From NCBI RefSeq assembly GCF_000234665.1, contig NC_018334.1, positions 682,001 through 746,000 on the forward strand: 64,000 nucleotides of DNA, read 5' to 3'. A program made the translations under genes and the position numbers. Under the pieces are notes generated by a model. That model had not been told where the DNA came from and made no database searches. It saw nothing but the letters and a program-made list of their open reading frames with translations. Source of the stretch: Leishmania mexicana MHOM/GT/2001/U1103. Taxonomy: Eukaryota > Euglenozoa > Kinetoplastea > Trypanosomatida > Trypanosomatidae. Every line of letters starts with the position of its first letter. Position 1 is the stretch's first letter. This document shows positions 31,401 through 42,609 of the stretch, piece by piece.

Positions 31401-33515
31401 CACTGTCACCGTGCTCATGTAGCTCTCCAAGGATGAAGAGGGAAAGGCCGCCGCCGACACATTGCAACTGGCGGTGGCGCTCTCCTTGCCTTCAGCGACC
31501 ATCTCGCAGTCCTTCTCGTCCAGGTTGCATCCCCACACCACAGGAGCTTTTTCAGTCCTGTACCAGTGCAGCAACGCCGCCGTGGCAGTGCGCCGATTCA
31601 CGATGCTCGGCCCCACCGACCAGAACAGATGATGGTTCGTGTGCCTAGACCGCCACACCGAGAGCAGCTCGGCACTTGAGGGAGAAGCAGCAGCATTAGC
31701 GGCAGCGGTGGAGGTGGATGCTTCATCACCCGTCTCGCATCCGCTGCTGCTCGGTGGCCAAGGTTGTACGAGCATGTCCTCGTCCGGCAGGCGGATGAAC
31801 GAGAACGACTGCGGGAATGGCGGGTTCGCGGCCATCATGGCCGCGTCGGTGGTGGAGGTGAAGAAAAAAGCGCTGCCGCCCACCGCATCAGTTGCAGGCG
31901 CTTCCCCTGTCGCGGTGGCGTCCTTTGAGTCATCGCCCGTGGAGGCCGCCGCGATTGCCGAATCGTCCGGCCCAGACGAAAGCCGGGAGACTTCTAGCGG
32001 GTTGATGTTGTGCAGCAGGCAGGCCACAATGAACTCAGACAATGCACGCACGTACGGCGCCACCACGTGAAAATTCAGCACTGACTCCGTATCCGTGCTT
32101 GATCCCTCGTCACTGAGTTCAGCAAGCGACGCCGACACACGCGTCGCCCTCTGCAGCCACATTTGCACGCTGCCAAGCGGAGGCATGCTGAGGGAACAGC
32201 TCGCCCCAGCTCCGTGGTCGAGGGGAGTGGTGAGATGATTGTTCTCGGTCTGCCGATCCGGTCCGCCGTCGGCACCGCCGGTGCTTCCGCCACACCCCGG
32301 TTTCAGTAAGTCCTGGTGCTCAAGAGAGTACTTGAAGTGCGAGAGAAAGAACGAGCGCGCGCACGTGCGCATCTCACGCAGGAAGCAGAGTAGCGGCACA
32401 TTAGCCCGGCGGCTACGCATCACGAGTGATGGCAGCGGCGGTGGAGCCCAAAACCGAGTCTTTTCGTCCACCTCAAGGGTGCCGCTCTTGCCCCCGTTTC
32501 TCTCGGCGGCTGCGGACTTCGCCGTGCGGTTATGCCCAGCTATCCGGTTCGCCTCCACAAGCATGTGGTGCGATTGGGAGAAGGGTTTGTAGTAGAAGAA
32601 GGCGTCGCCGAGATTCTTGCCAGCAGTGTCGCCGTTTTTCGTCGCCGCTGGCGCCAGCTCCTTCGCTGTGAGGTCACACGGCACACAGTGCAGACACGCC
32701 CGCTGCCACTGCTCCGCATACGTGTAGACTGCTGTAAGAAGGACGTGCGTGCGGTGGTGGTCACCGGCGGACTTGGTCAGAAACATCTGCATCTCGTAGT
32801 AAGGCAGCTTTCGCGGGCACGAGGCACCCAGCCCGTGCACGTCGCCGATGAACCCCGTCGCCTTCACGTAGCACCCCAGCACCTCGGTGCAGTCTTCAGG
32901 GAAGCTACAGGCGCCGACAGCGACGGTCTCGTTAATGAAGGCTGCATCCGCGCTCCCCTCGCAGTCAACATCACCCGCAGAAGAAGTGGCGGGGCTCACT
33001 GCTGAGGCCTGTCGGTGGTAGAGGAAAGCCACAGCGCACGGCAGCGGCCGCACCGACGTTGCATCTGCACGGTAGGCTCGCAACATCTCCTCGTCCGTCT
33101 CGTAGACCATCCTCTCTCCGCCGTTGGTGATGTACGCATCATACATGGCCTCTCGCGTCAAGTTCACAGATGGAAACACGTCAGCGGGAGGGCAGTAGAT
33201 GGGGGCATTGCCGATCACCTCAGCCAGGTAAGTGGGCGAGGCAACGTTGCCGACGCCCTCGTGTGCCGCGTACACCGCCGGAGACACCGGCGTGGTTGGC
33301 GTCGATTGCACCTTGCTGATGCCGTCATTAGCGTAGTAGTAGTACCTCACCGCCGGATCACATCGTGCCTCGTAGAGCTGCACGAACAAGTGGCAGTCTG
33401 GACTCGGAAAGAACTTCTTCAGAAGCGGAATGAGAACAACGTCCTGGCGCTGGCCGTAGAAGGGGGGCTGAGAGAGCCAGTGCTCAACGGTTTCGCGACT
33501 CGGCACTGCTCCCAT
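28425..33515 (-). CDS. MGxxPS/KSAG family protein, paralogue B (longest)
   Basis: The 1696-residue protein starts MGAVPSRETVEHW, with a myristoylation-type Gly2/Ser6. Family blocks: residues 24-60 (QDVVLIPL...FFPSPDCHLF...VRYYY), 156-165 (RPLPCAVAFL), 245-268 (FLTKSAGDHH...YTYAEQ), about 372-385 (NVPLLCFLREM) and about 738-772 (IPLEELLLGEL...SKLAREA...DPHWV). The GTVP.FANPN block found in the other two paralogues is not preserved; instead there is a strongly basic segment near 855 (KKHPKKKKTQPK). About 880-1190 is Ala/Thr/Lys-rich, then comes a Tyr/Gly/Pro-rich stretch (for example YEQHGYGYRVPPPPLPF) and a His/Ser-rich tail with HHHNRTHSH. It ends close to GTYRWDWR plus ten residues. The open frame extends 36 codons upstream, but the paralogues support this start. 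Function is unknown. Confidence 0.85.
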   Translation of the reverse strand: MGAVPSRETVEHWLSQPPFYGQRQDVVLIPLLKKFFPSPDCHLFVQLYEARCDPAVRYYYYANDGISKVQSTPTTPVSPAVYAAHEGVGNVASPTYLAEVIGNAPIYCPPADVFPSVNLTREAMYDAYITNGGERMVYETDEEMLRAYRADATSVRPLPCAVAFLYHRQASAVSPATSSAGDVDCEGSADAAFINETVAVGACSFPEDCTEVLGCYVKATGFIGDVHGLGASCPRKLPYYEMQMFLTKSAGDHHRTHVLLTAVYTYAEQWQRACLHCVPCDLTAKELAPAATKNGDTAGKNLGDAFFYYKPFSQSHHMLVEANRIAGHNRTAKSAAAERNGGKSGTLEVDEKTRFWAPPPLPSLVMRSRRANVPLLCFLREMRTCARSFFLSHFKYSLEHQDLLKPGCGGSTGGADGGPDRQTENNHLTTPLDHGAGASCSLSMPPLGSVQMWLQRATRVSASLAELSDEGSSTDTESVLNFHVVAPYVRALSEFIVACLLHNINPLEVSRLSSGPDDSAIAAASTGDDSKDATATGEAPATDAVGGSAFFFTSTTDAAMMAANPPFPQSFSFIRLPDEDMLVQPWPPSSSGCETGDEASTSTAAANAAASPSSAELLSVWRSRHTNHHLFWSVGPSIVNRRTATAALLHWYRTEKAPVVWGCNLDEKDCEMVAEGKESATASCNVSAAAFPSSSLESYMSTVTVNGQEEELLRCNTVLSLMRLETGMPAEARVLRVCRIPLEELLLGELRNSSKLAREAGPEDPHWVRQADSTSGGRGATKYACCVLHASDPAEGESRTTIASKGVELPTVPPEADGIIGDGSSCLWRVTLIDRMCRIIAVTPQFLKSIRKKHPKKKKTQPKVVIVHGTAAHVFLPVVSLSPTAASPTSVSPNTTAPAQKGVLELKESETTPARASVVTSPDRQSTVAVEEARPGGTVAVPDPLAPDATTATTAYASAAAATQAKKKTQQMANVAAAPGVASTSTVTESKAGDTVGHPPAAGAANMAVSTDPAAVVTQLKSTKGAKTTPAETKKAGAARRGSSETVTHTTAVADDKQRKSSASFTSIAPAATKAKTIKPTARVPGASTTSEKANEVKAGNASSGSSAAGAAETFATTTPTAKYATIPTAERPKKTSSLPRPPQPPVPAGEYDSSSKRDKAGAGGKHPVPSAASSVGGTSSFSGASATACAPPHPPGGSYYPHPPFYEAKTLQQLLRDPYEQHGYGYRVPPPPLPFAAPHSSSNATPSYVGYYYSPDGYQLHAGYCGGFYTNINGAGYYNTDMCGGAAATADVGKHMGGSGYGDSPYVYVAQPQQLQALPPLCQQRQHTGTTGEIRSEGLFSHEQSYSLPAKEEGNGYEAIPTAAPGSRQGSACSLRHHVSFEAGVGLLKEAVGDKAGLSSPRREATLLRPGGLCSGSSPISLASPNAQSPNHHHASPMPSTLRLQGSDIGELTSHDFEYHHNASVSGTGSHLHFQLDEFNSPVTNDSSIAMSNGHNWDHTRHVSSPCQTSTIIMEDAGVPWVQGCSSVGGSVNVTVRVRHHHNRTHSHAASYLSDATLDSLSTYHHHHDMTHHMNRSTSVASGRGLGGGGASLNGAQMSHSCASLDHSLNALHRLSGTGCGSLREYSIAAEGDHRHQASSPREHHEHENRHHEPGVMASSTRSGDTASAARRTGRRTGTYRWDWRTASLDMGYED

Positions 33516-34600
33516 CCCTGCGTTTCCTTTGCTGAGCTGCTCGTGCCGATTATGGTGTTGCTGCTCCAGACGTACCGCTCCCTCGCCTCTCTCTATCTCT
33601 CTCGCTCCGCTGCCGAGACACAATCAAATGGAGCGCTTTTCGCGGGTGAGCTCAAGCGTGCGTGGTGTACCGCGTGACGCACCCGACCCACTCAGGCAGC
33701 AACGAAAGTGCGCCTCCACCTCCCCAAGAGAGCAAGAAGGCCGCAATGGGTGCGGGTGAGAAGATGTGGGCAACGAGCGCGCGCCTCCACAGAACGAAGA
33801 GCAGCGAAGAAAAAGCAGAGCAAGATGACGTACGTGTGCGCAGGCGCGATGTGTACGAGTGACCAGCTTACTCTAAGCCTTAGCAAGCAAGAAGATAACA
33901 GAAGGCACCACACACACACATATAAAAAAAACAAAAGACAGGAGAGAGGAGGAGTGGAGAGGACGGTGCCACACAATATGCATGCACTCACACGAGTCAG
34001 ACAAAGTCCAAAGCAGCTGTCAGGAAAACAGCGGCGGGGGCGAGTAGTAAAGCTAGCTCAGAGCGACGGAGAGATACCGAGGAAGAAAACGGAGGGAGCA
34101 AGAGGGAAAAATGCCGAGTAAGCCAGCTGCCCACATGCACGCACACAGACAGAGACAAGACTCGGCGGAACGCTTAGAAGCACGGAGAGGGAGAGGGAGG
34201 GGGGGGGGGGGTAGAGACACCAAGAAGAAAAGCGAACAAGCAACAAAAACGGCTAATGGCAGGAAAATAAGAAAAGGGCGCGCGGAAGTAGTGCGCACTC
34301 GAAGTCAGCAGAAAAATAAACGAAAAGAAAGCGCAACGGAAAATCAGGCGCGTCCTCGCAGCTCCGTACCGCCTTCGCTCGGACTCGTCGTTTGGCGCTG
34401 TCGTACCTGTTTTAGTTTACTGCTAGTGCTCGTTTTGTTTTTAGGGGAGAGAGGAGGAGGAGGAGGAGGAGGGAGGGAGGTTTCGCCTTTTTCCCTGTGG
34501 CGTATGTGGGACTGGGTTTCCAACTTTGAAGGAAGCCCGAACACGCAGACGGCTGGTTGGTTCGATATGGCGAAGGAAGGAGTGGGGGGGGGGGGCGGGG

Positions 34601-34636
34601 CAAAGCGGGCAAAGCGGGCAAAGCGGGCAAAGCGGG
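34601..34636 (+). repeat. Four tandem copies of CAAAGCGGG beside a G run
   Basis: A perfect 9-base unit is repeated four times (36 bases), directly preceded by a G-rich run (about 34583-34600). It lies in the 5' flank of paralogue B, about 1.1 kb upstream of its ATG. Likely length-variable. Confidence 0.9.
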
Positions 34637-37600
34637 CAATAGCTTGATGGAGGACAGCCCCACGAAAGCACGACCAGTTTGGCAGGCGGACGAGGACCCC
34701 TCACTCTGCCCTTCTTCTTTTTTTTCGTTTCGTCTATGCGTGCGTGTACACAGGAAAGTGGGGTCAGCGGGGCGTTGGTCGACTGAAGACTCCGCGAGGG
34801 GGATAGAGAGAGAACAATAAGCGCACGGTCAGTTATCTGTTTGACTTTCCCCTGCTGCGTCCAAACACCACACGGCACTTGAGGAGGGGCGTCGATTTCG
34901 CGGCAGTGGAGGAGCGCCAGAGCGAAGAGACGAAAAAGCGCGGTTGTTTGCTCTCTCAAAACGGCGCAGCGTTTTTTTTCTGTATGCGCTCTCTGTACAG
35001 GTATCGGCTTGGATGTGTGCAAGCGTTGGGCAAGTGGGTAAGCAAAGGCGTTTTCGGGCGGTATCACCTCTCCGGGGCTGCGCTCTTCGTTGTGTGCTGT
35101 ACAAAGTTGGAAGAAGCGCACCAGAGGAAGAAAAAAGCGAGAGAGAGGGAGAGCAACAAAACGAAAAAGAAACGACAGATAACAGCGAAGGGCAGAGCTG
35201 AAACAAAAGGGTCGGAGAGGACGAGAGCACACGACAGTGGCCACACACACACGCGCACACACAAAAAAATGAAAATGCCCCCGTCAAGACACACAGGAAG
35301 AAAGAGAGAGAGACGCTCAGAGAGACAGAGGGATGCGGGGGAGAGGGGGAGGAAGGTGAGAGATTCAGGTAACGAGAAGGCAAAAATATTCGAGGTAGAG
35401 AACAGCAGCAAAAGGTGATAATAGGTCGAGATGCCTCTCCTACGTGTACGTTTTCGTGTTCGCTTGTCTTGTTGGCGCTATCCGCTTTGATGGCTTCGCA
35501 GCATGTCAGTCCCTACCCTCGCTTTGCCTGCGCGGCCGCGCGAAACAAAGACAAAGAGCGTCCGCTTGCCAGTACGCTCTTTCCCCGTGCAGGGGCTCCT
35601 CTTCTCCGATGTGTGAGCGCGGCTGCGGCAGCGGCTGCCAGAGGCGACACACCGTCCCCCAATCAGATAGCAAGGCTTTGCACCACAAGATGCTGAGCTC
35701 AGGGAACAGTGGCAGCTGCAGGCGTGTGTGCCTGCGTTGAAGCACACCCACCAGTAGAAGAATAACTGAAAGGAGGGAAGGAAGAGGTGATCAAAGCAAG
35801 GGGACAGGTGGAGGGAGGCGGTGTAGGGTGTAGGGAAGAGGTGGAGGAAGGAGGAAAAGGGAACGACAAAAAAAACGCAACAGACCAGGTAAACGAACAA
35901 AATCTGTTCAACCAATGCGTGGACACATAGACAAGTTCATGTGGCTATATTGAAAGCCTGGAGTGGGTCGGCTGTACGCACGTGTGTGTTGTGCCTGTAT
36001 GTGCCCCCCCCCGCACCTTGAAGAAGCAACAAAAGATAGGCGAGTACCCTCCAAGACTCCGCTGGCTTGCTCGGATGTATGTGACCGTGTGCGTGGTAGA
36101 GTGCACCATTGCCCAGAGAGGAGACAAGGAGGAAAAGAATAGAGAGATAGGATAGAGATATGAAAAGCAGCCGTTGCATGGGGGTATCTACTTCCCCCAT
36201 CACCACCACCATCTGGCCCGCAGGCGCGCCGCTTGATGTGAAAAAGGGTCCTTACACCTCCGGCGAAGCAGGGGATGGCTCTTCTACGCTTCGAGAAACC
36301 GTCCCCTGACATCTGCGTAATATGTGTGGGCATGTGTACCACACGGAACGTACACTAGACACCCTCCTAGTGTTCCAGATCCGCCCACTTTTTTGTTCAA
36401 GGAAATTGTTTTGTTGGTGATGCGCGTCTCCCTATGTGTCTGTGCGCTGGCTCCACCGCATCCACACGCAGCGCACGCCGTGGGTACAAAAGGCGTCAAG
36501 ACGCAAGACACGGAGCAAGCCCATCGAGCGAGCGACATCTACATACACAGAGACTGGCAAGCCTTCGCATAGAATAGGAAGAAGAGATGGACACAAACGT
36601 ATGTGTGTGTGTGTGTGTGTGTGCGGGTCCATGGGTGCCACACGCCTCTATGAGTGCGTGCATGGCCAAGAGGGAGAAAGGAAAAAAGACAAGAGAATGA
36701 GCGAGCAAAAAAAAAAAGAAAAACAGAGAAGAGCTCAAGCAAACGCTTGGGAGAGTGCATTGGGGTGTCAGACGCGAGCGCCATCGCATCCCCACCACAC
36801 AAGCATACGAAAAAAAAAAGAAAGAACAAAAGATTGACTGCACTACAACTCGAAGATGACGAAGGAACACAGAGGAAGAAGAAAAAAAAAGCAATGGTAA
36901 ACAACAGCAGCAAGCGAGAGAGCGAAGCGAGGCGAGCCATCAAATTGTGCGCCAAGAGGGACCAATAAAAAAAATGAGAAACAGAATAATAAAAAAAGAA
37001 ATCGCAAGAAGGGTAAAGGGAGCAAGAGAGGCGTCTCGAGGAGGAGAGGGAGAGGGAGGGGGAGGGTGAGGGGGAAAGCAGCAGCAGCAAGACTTGCGGA
37101 GCTCTACCACACAACGAAAGCCTATACATGCACAAATCGCACAAGAGAGAGAAAGAGGCGGAGAAAAGGTACGCTCGTGGGCAGGCGAACACCGCTGCTG
37201 GTACTGGACCTATGCGTTCTTTGCGCGCGTGATTGGCAGACACGCACACATACAAATGGAAAGAGAGAAAGACCTGAGGAGGAGAGTTGGGAGCACACAA
37301 CCTCGCTTCGACAAGAATGACACACAGCCGCCACGTGCGCAGCAAGTCCAAAACTAGAGGAAGACAACAAGAATATATATATATATCGGGAAAGCGGTAC
37401 CCCTCACAGGCATGCGAGCACGAGCATATAGAAGCGAGCGCCGATAGACACGCGCGCGCACTTTGTGCTGCCCGTTGAAGACATCCCTGCACAAGACCAG
37501 AGAGGAGAAATCCGATATTTACTCAAACGTTCGAGAGCACAAGGGAAAAGCGTGGGCTAATCACCTGATGTGCGCACGCGTGCCGGACTCAACCATATGT

Positions 37601-38032
37601 CTGTCCATGCCCGCATACGTGTCGTTAGGCACGTGTTTGCGCAGGAGAGGAGGAGAGGGGCTTGATCGGTCACACGAGCGCTTCATTGTCCACTTACGCG
37701 TCCACGAGGTGGAGCAGTCTTGCGCCGTATGCCGCGCCCCGAAAGAGTGCACTTTTTTTTCTCGCACTCTCTCTCTCGCTGGCGTTTGATTAGTGCTCCT
37801 CCCTGGCCCATGCTCCATCTCCTCCTGCTAGACACCGCCATCAGACTGCTTGCATGTGTTGTCTAAGCAAGGAAGTTTCATCATTCCCTCGCCCTCGTCT
37901 ACCCTTCTCCACTTTGGCACGCGTGCCCGCCGGCGTACACCCTCACCCCCTTGCCGGGGAGAAGCTCGCATATATAACAAAGCGAACAAATAAAATTGAA
38001 AAAAAAAAAAGAATGATACACGGAGCGAGCAC

Positions 38033-38125
38033 TGGGGTGGAGTGGGGTGGGGGGAGCTCACTTTCGTTTCCTTTCGTTTTCCCTTCTCTCTGCTGCTGTT
38101 CGTTGCCCCACCCCACCCCACCCCA
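38033..38125. repeat. Near-perfect 20-bp inverted repeat of G4T/C4A units
   Basis: The left arm 38033-38052 (TGGGGTGGAGTGGGGTGGGG) and right arm 38106-38125 (C4A repeated) are complementary at 19 of 20 positions, with a pyrimidine-rich 53-base spacer. It could form a long stem or, on the G-rich side, a quadruplex. Confidence 0.65.
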
Positions 38126-40947
38126 ATCGTCTCCCCCTCCCTCACTACATTCTCTTTTTGAAGAGATCTTCGCTTTATCCTGAGCAACGACTTCGTCCGT
38201 TCACCCTCGCACACACACACACAGAGAGAGACACAGACGCGCAGACATACGTATGTTCGTTGTGTTTTCGGTTCCGCGTGTGCGAACCTTACGGAAGCGG
38301 GAGAGTTACACGTTGCAGAGCAGCGGATGTGGGCGCGCAGGCACGAAGAGGGGGAGAGGGAGAGCGGGTGGAACAGCAGAAACGAAAAAAAGGGCCAGAG
38401 GAGGGGAGAAGAGATACATAAGCGAGAAAGAGAGGGGAGGGGTGGGCACTTATCGCAAAAAAAAGGAAAGAAGAACCGCACACACGCGCACACACATACA
38501 TGTCTACGTGTTCTCGCTTCACGACCACTACCACCTGTTTGCACCCATACAACTGCACAGAGCCTGCGTTCTTGCCATAAAACAGGCACACAAACACATC
38601 TGCGTATACATCCGAAGCACTGCCACCCACGCCCCCAACAAACAAAAAAAAATGACTCGCTCCTCAGCAACCATAGAAAACCAGAGAGAGAAAGACAGTC
38701 ACAGCGCTTGTCGATCCTCCTCTGCCCTCTCCGTCCGATCCATCACACCATGACAGGAGTACATTGAAAGCACGCATACGCACACGGGAGAACGATGAAA
38801 AGGCGATACTGCTTAGCAAGGATAAGACGCACTACGATTTGATCTCCCTCTCTTGTCCTTTTGTTTTATCGTTCTTCTTTCACTGGTTGCGTGCACACAC
38901 ATACACATACACGCCACGATGCACTCCTCATGGGTGATACAAGGTCATTTGCTTCACGTTTCTGTTTTTTTTTTCGAAGTGGAAGGGGAATAGGGAGGGA
39001 GGGGGGCATCCCTCCAAACTATCCAGGCCAACGAAGAGTACAACACAATAGAGAGAGGGGGAGAGAGAAGATAGACCAGAGAGAGGCGCAAAGATATCCA
39101 GACGCTCGGTAAAAGCAGCATCGAAGGCAGACACTGGATTTGCACTGAATGGGCCCTCGACGCGGTGCTTTTTGCTGAGCGCTTTACGGATGGCTTCATT
39201 CATGTCGCGTTATATTGTTTGGTGTGTGTGTGTGTGTTCGTGTTTCAGTTCGCCCTTTTCCCTTTTTCTTTGCCTTTTGTTTTCCGCTATCGCTCTCAGC
39301 AGTAGTCCATGCATGCACGCAAGACGCGGCGCGCGCGACGCAGCATGGCATCCTTCTCTCGTTGCCGCACGTGGACGTTAATACTAAACAGGAAGATCCA
39401 ACAACGAAGATGTGCAGGTGAATGACACACTGATGGGGACTGAAGAAGGGGGGAGGCGGAGAAACTGAGGAAAGACTTGGGCTCCCCTCATGTACTCGTC
39501 TATTCTGTCCGCTACCACCAGCATCGGCACCACTGATTGCGCACCTCCAACGCTGCCCCAGCTTCCCTTTCCGCTTGCGTTTCTTTGTTGTTTCTTTCTC
39601 TGGCTCTGTTGAGACGCAGCTCAACGTAAGCGAATCCGTGAAGTCATCGATCTTGTGAAAGGCCTGCAGAGCGCGACAGGAGTGCGCGTACGTGCCGGAG
39701 TGTTGCTGATTTTTTTCCCTTCCCCCTTTTCCTTTTCCTTTTTTTTGCTTGTGTATGTACCGAAGTCGTGTCCTGCGCCCGCTTGTGCGCCTGTCCGACA
39801 TGCGCTCCAACTTACGCAGAACAGTGCTGACGCTGAAGAGCAGATGCGCGTGTGCAAAGGCGGTGGCACGCCACCGCTGGAGGAAAAGGCGAACGAAGCA
39901 ACGACACGCAGACAAAGGGGAAAAGAGGGCAGGAAAGGAGAGCAAAGCAAACCCCATCGAGATACGGCTCTCTACACCCACGGAGGTTCCCATCCCTTCA
40001 CAGAGAGCGAGAGAGAGGGGGAGGGGGTGGGGGCGGGAAGCGCACAGAACAGTGGGCAAGAACCCGAAACGGGGCAATGAAAAAAGCAGGCGACACATTC
40101 GACAGAAGACACGACAGAAAACAAGGCCACACACGTGAGTCGTGGGAGAGCGAGAGTGCGTGAGAGCGCACATAAACGAAGAACATGCCAGAAAAGGGTG
40201 CGAGAGAGAGACGGAGAGACCGAAAAGAATACAGTCCACAAGAACGGCAACAACAGCAGGTGGAGCAGCTCGCCTGTTCATCGTCTACTGGATCACCCTC
40301 AGTCAGCACCCGTTCTCGTCGACAAAACTGCCGTCTTGAGAACAGAGAAGGGGAAAAGGAAAAAGGACAACGCCGCCATCACCAAAGTCCACCAGCGCCT
40401 ACACGCAAAGGCCTCGCGGATCCAACAGATCAGCTGCACAGGGGAGACTCGAGCACACGCACACACTCGACACAAAGCAAAAATAAAACACCAAAACAAA
40501 AACGTGAAAAGAAGGTACAGAGCAGAGCTTTTACATTCTGCGGTTCTCTCAGCAGAGCATCACGTCTCGGTGCGGCGCATTGTTGACGGGCAAAGAGATG
40601 TGCAAGGGAGCGAGAGTGAATATATATATATACGCACAAGCACAAGCGGCTGTTAAAAGACGCCTTCACACCCTTTGAACGGAGGGCGGAGGGGAGGGGA
40701 GGGTTGGAACGAGTGGAAGCGAGTGACAGTGTCCGTGCGAGAGCGTGTCTATGTTCCTTTTTGTGGGTGTCTTTCGTTTTCCTCCCGATTTTGTTCGTTT
40801 TTTTTTGTTTTTGGTTGCGAGTTGCGTAAAAGTGCGCGTGTCTGTCACGGTCGCGCTTCCCTGGTTGTAAAACAAAGGGAATGAGGAGGAGGAGGTGGGT
40901 GGTGGCGAAACGAACGAGTTCGAATTCGCTGTGATGTTGCCGGTTCT

Positions 40948-40992
40948 CCCGCCTGTGCACCCCAGCCCCGTTGCGCGGGGTGCACAGGCGGG
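40948..40992. repeat. Perfect 16-bp GC-rich hairpin, 13-nt loop
   Basis: CCCGCCTGTGCACCCC (40948-40963) and its exact reverse complement (40977-40992) flank a 13-base loop. It lies about 3.2 kb downstream of the paralogue A stop at 44156. The stem is very stable; possible roles are an mRNA stability element or a structured RNA (inference). Confidence 0.75.
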
Positions 40993-42507
40993 GGTGAGGT
41001 GCACAAAAGCATCCTTGACCGTTGTCGTGCCCCCCTCCCCCAGTCCAGCCGATGCGGGTGTGCAGACGAAGACAGAAAACGCAAAGTGACGCATATCGAG
41101 TGGGGAAGGTGAGGTGAAGTACACAATGAGCTGCTACGCCCGGAGAGCGTAAAAGGAAAAAAAAAACAACGGGGTGCGCTGATGAACACTGGAGAGCTGA
41201 GACGGCTGAGTGGCAAAGAAAAGGTCGGCGGTGGCGGCGGAGCAATGAATGAGAGCGCCACAGACGACAAAAGGCAGAGCGAAGCAGCGACTCAGGAAGC
41301 ACAACAACAAAGAAAAAAAAGCGGAGAAGTCAAAGAAGCCTTCCGGCGTGCCAACGAGAGTGGGTGGAAGGGAAAGTGCGACAACAACGAAAAGGAGAAA
41401 GAAATAGAGGCGGGAGGAGGAGGAGGAGGAGAGGGCGAACAGGGAAAAAGTCTGCTGCTCATGTGGGTGGGAGGGGAGGGGGAGTGTGTCTCATCTTTGA
41501 CATTTTTTGTTTCGTTGTGTGTGTGTGTGTGTGTGTCTGCCTCAGCCCGGAAACATGCGCACGGAAACCCAGATAAAAAAAAAATGTACATAAAGACAGG
41601 GACATAGGAGGGGAACAACAACCAAAAACAAAAAGATGAAGTCGAGCCCAAAAGAAGGTCCATACGCGCACATCATCGACTGTGAAAGGAGAACGACAAA
41701 AAAAGAAAAAGCAAAAGGAGACATGCAACGTGGTAAGTCATGACATACGCAAAGACGTCGGCCAACGGAGGAGGATCGCCTCCTACTACCGCATCGCACC
41801 AGCCATGCAAGCCCATAACGCTGCGGCCTCCGAGTCGCGCTGGCTGTAAGCACAGGCATGCGCCCGCGCGCATAGGCAGAGGGCGCCGCGCACATGTTCT
41901 ACTTCAACAGCAGCGAGCAAGAGCGAAAAAAAAAAGAGAGTGAGCGTTATTTACCGATGCACTCAGCTCTCCTCTTACGCTCCTGCTCGCGGTTCTGCAA
42001 GCCGTGAGCGAACCATCGGTGTTCACAGCTCTAGGAGAAGACGCGACTTCCGGGGAGGGGGTTGGGCGACTGTTGACGCGCACAAACGACGACAAAACGG
42101 AAAAACAAAAAGAAGAAGCCCAGCACGGCTAGCACGACACTGCCATGAACAAACAAGATGCACCAAAAAGCTCAGCGCTGTTGGCACGAGAAGACTCCAA
42201 TGAAGGGGCAGACGAATGCGTACACGACGATGAAAAAAGGGGAAAACATAAGAGGGGGAGAGGAGGAGAAGCAACGGAGGCACACTCGTGTCTCATGAAG
42301 GTACGGAGACCGATGTGCGGGGGGCAAGCACAGACAGGCACGAAAACGCATGCACCACCCGCTTATATCTTAAGGAAACACCGTCGACCAACAGACAAGA
42401 GCGAGCAAGAGATGGAGAGACACACAAGACGCTCCGATCAAGGGAGTCGAGCACACGTAAAACACAAAGATAACTGCACCCAAGAGAAGAGGCGAAACAC
42501 GCAGACA

Positions 42508-42609
42508 TATTTTTTTAATCAGCGTGCCCACTTCTCTGCCGCGACGCATCAGCGGGTACAACACACCGCCCGGTCTGCCACAGGGCCCCTCCCCCTCCAG
42601 CCTCAGGGT
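42508..42609 (-). mobile_element. Internally deleted SIDER-like fragment
   Basis: About 100 bases retain both ends of the element at 26831-27439 and nothing between. On the minus strand it starts CCCTGAGGCTGGAGGGGG and ends CAGAGAAGTGGGCACGCTGA followed by TTAAAAAAAT, an A-rich tail. The shared 65-base 3' end matches the larger copy at roughly 85 percent by eye. It sits in the 3' flank of paralogue A in mRNA sense. Confidence 0.6.

Noticed and set aside
35506..35751. 81-codon minus-strand frame in the GC-richer island of the large spacer
   Set aside because: Balanced composition, but no recognisable motif and overlapping frames on both strands. Not enough to call a gene; mentioned only as part of the spacer.
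36539..37492. Long minus-strand open frame (317 codons) and similar ones at 34441-35262, 37828-38670, 39196-40281 and 40430-41302
   Set aside because: Composition is dominated by Ser/Phe/Leu/Cys/Arg from pyrimidine-rich low complexity. There are no domains, and the frames overlap other open frames. They are explained by the lack of purines needed for stop codons.
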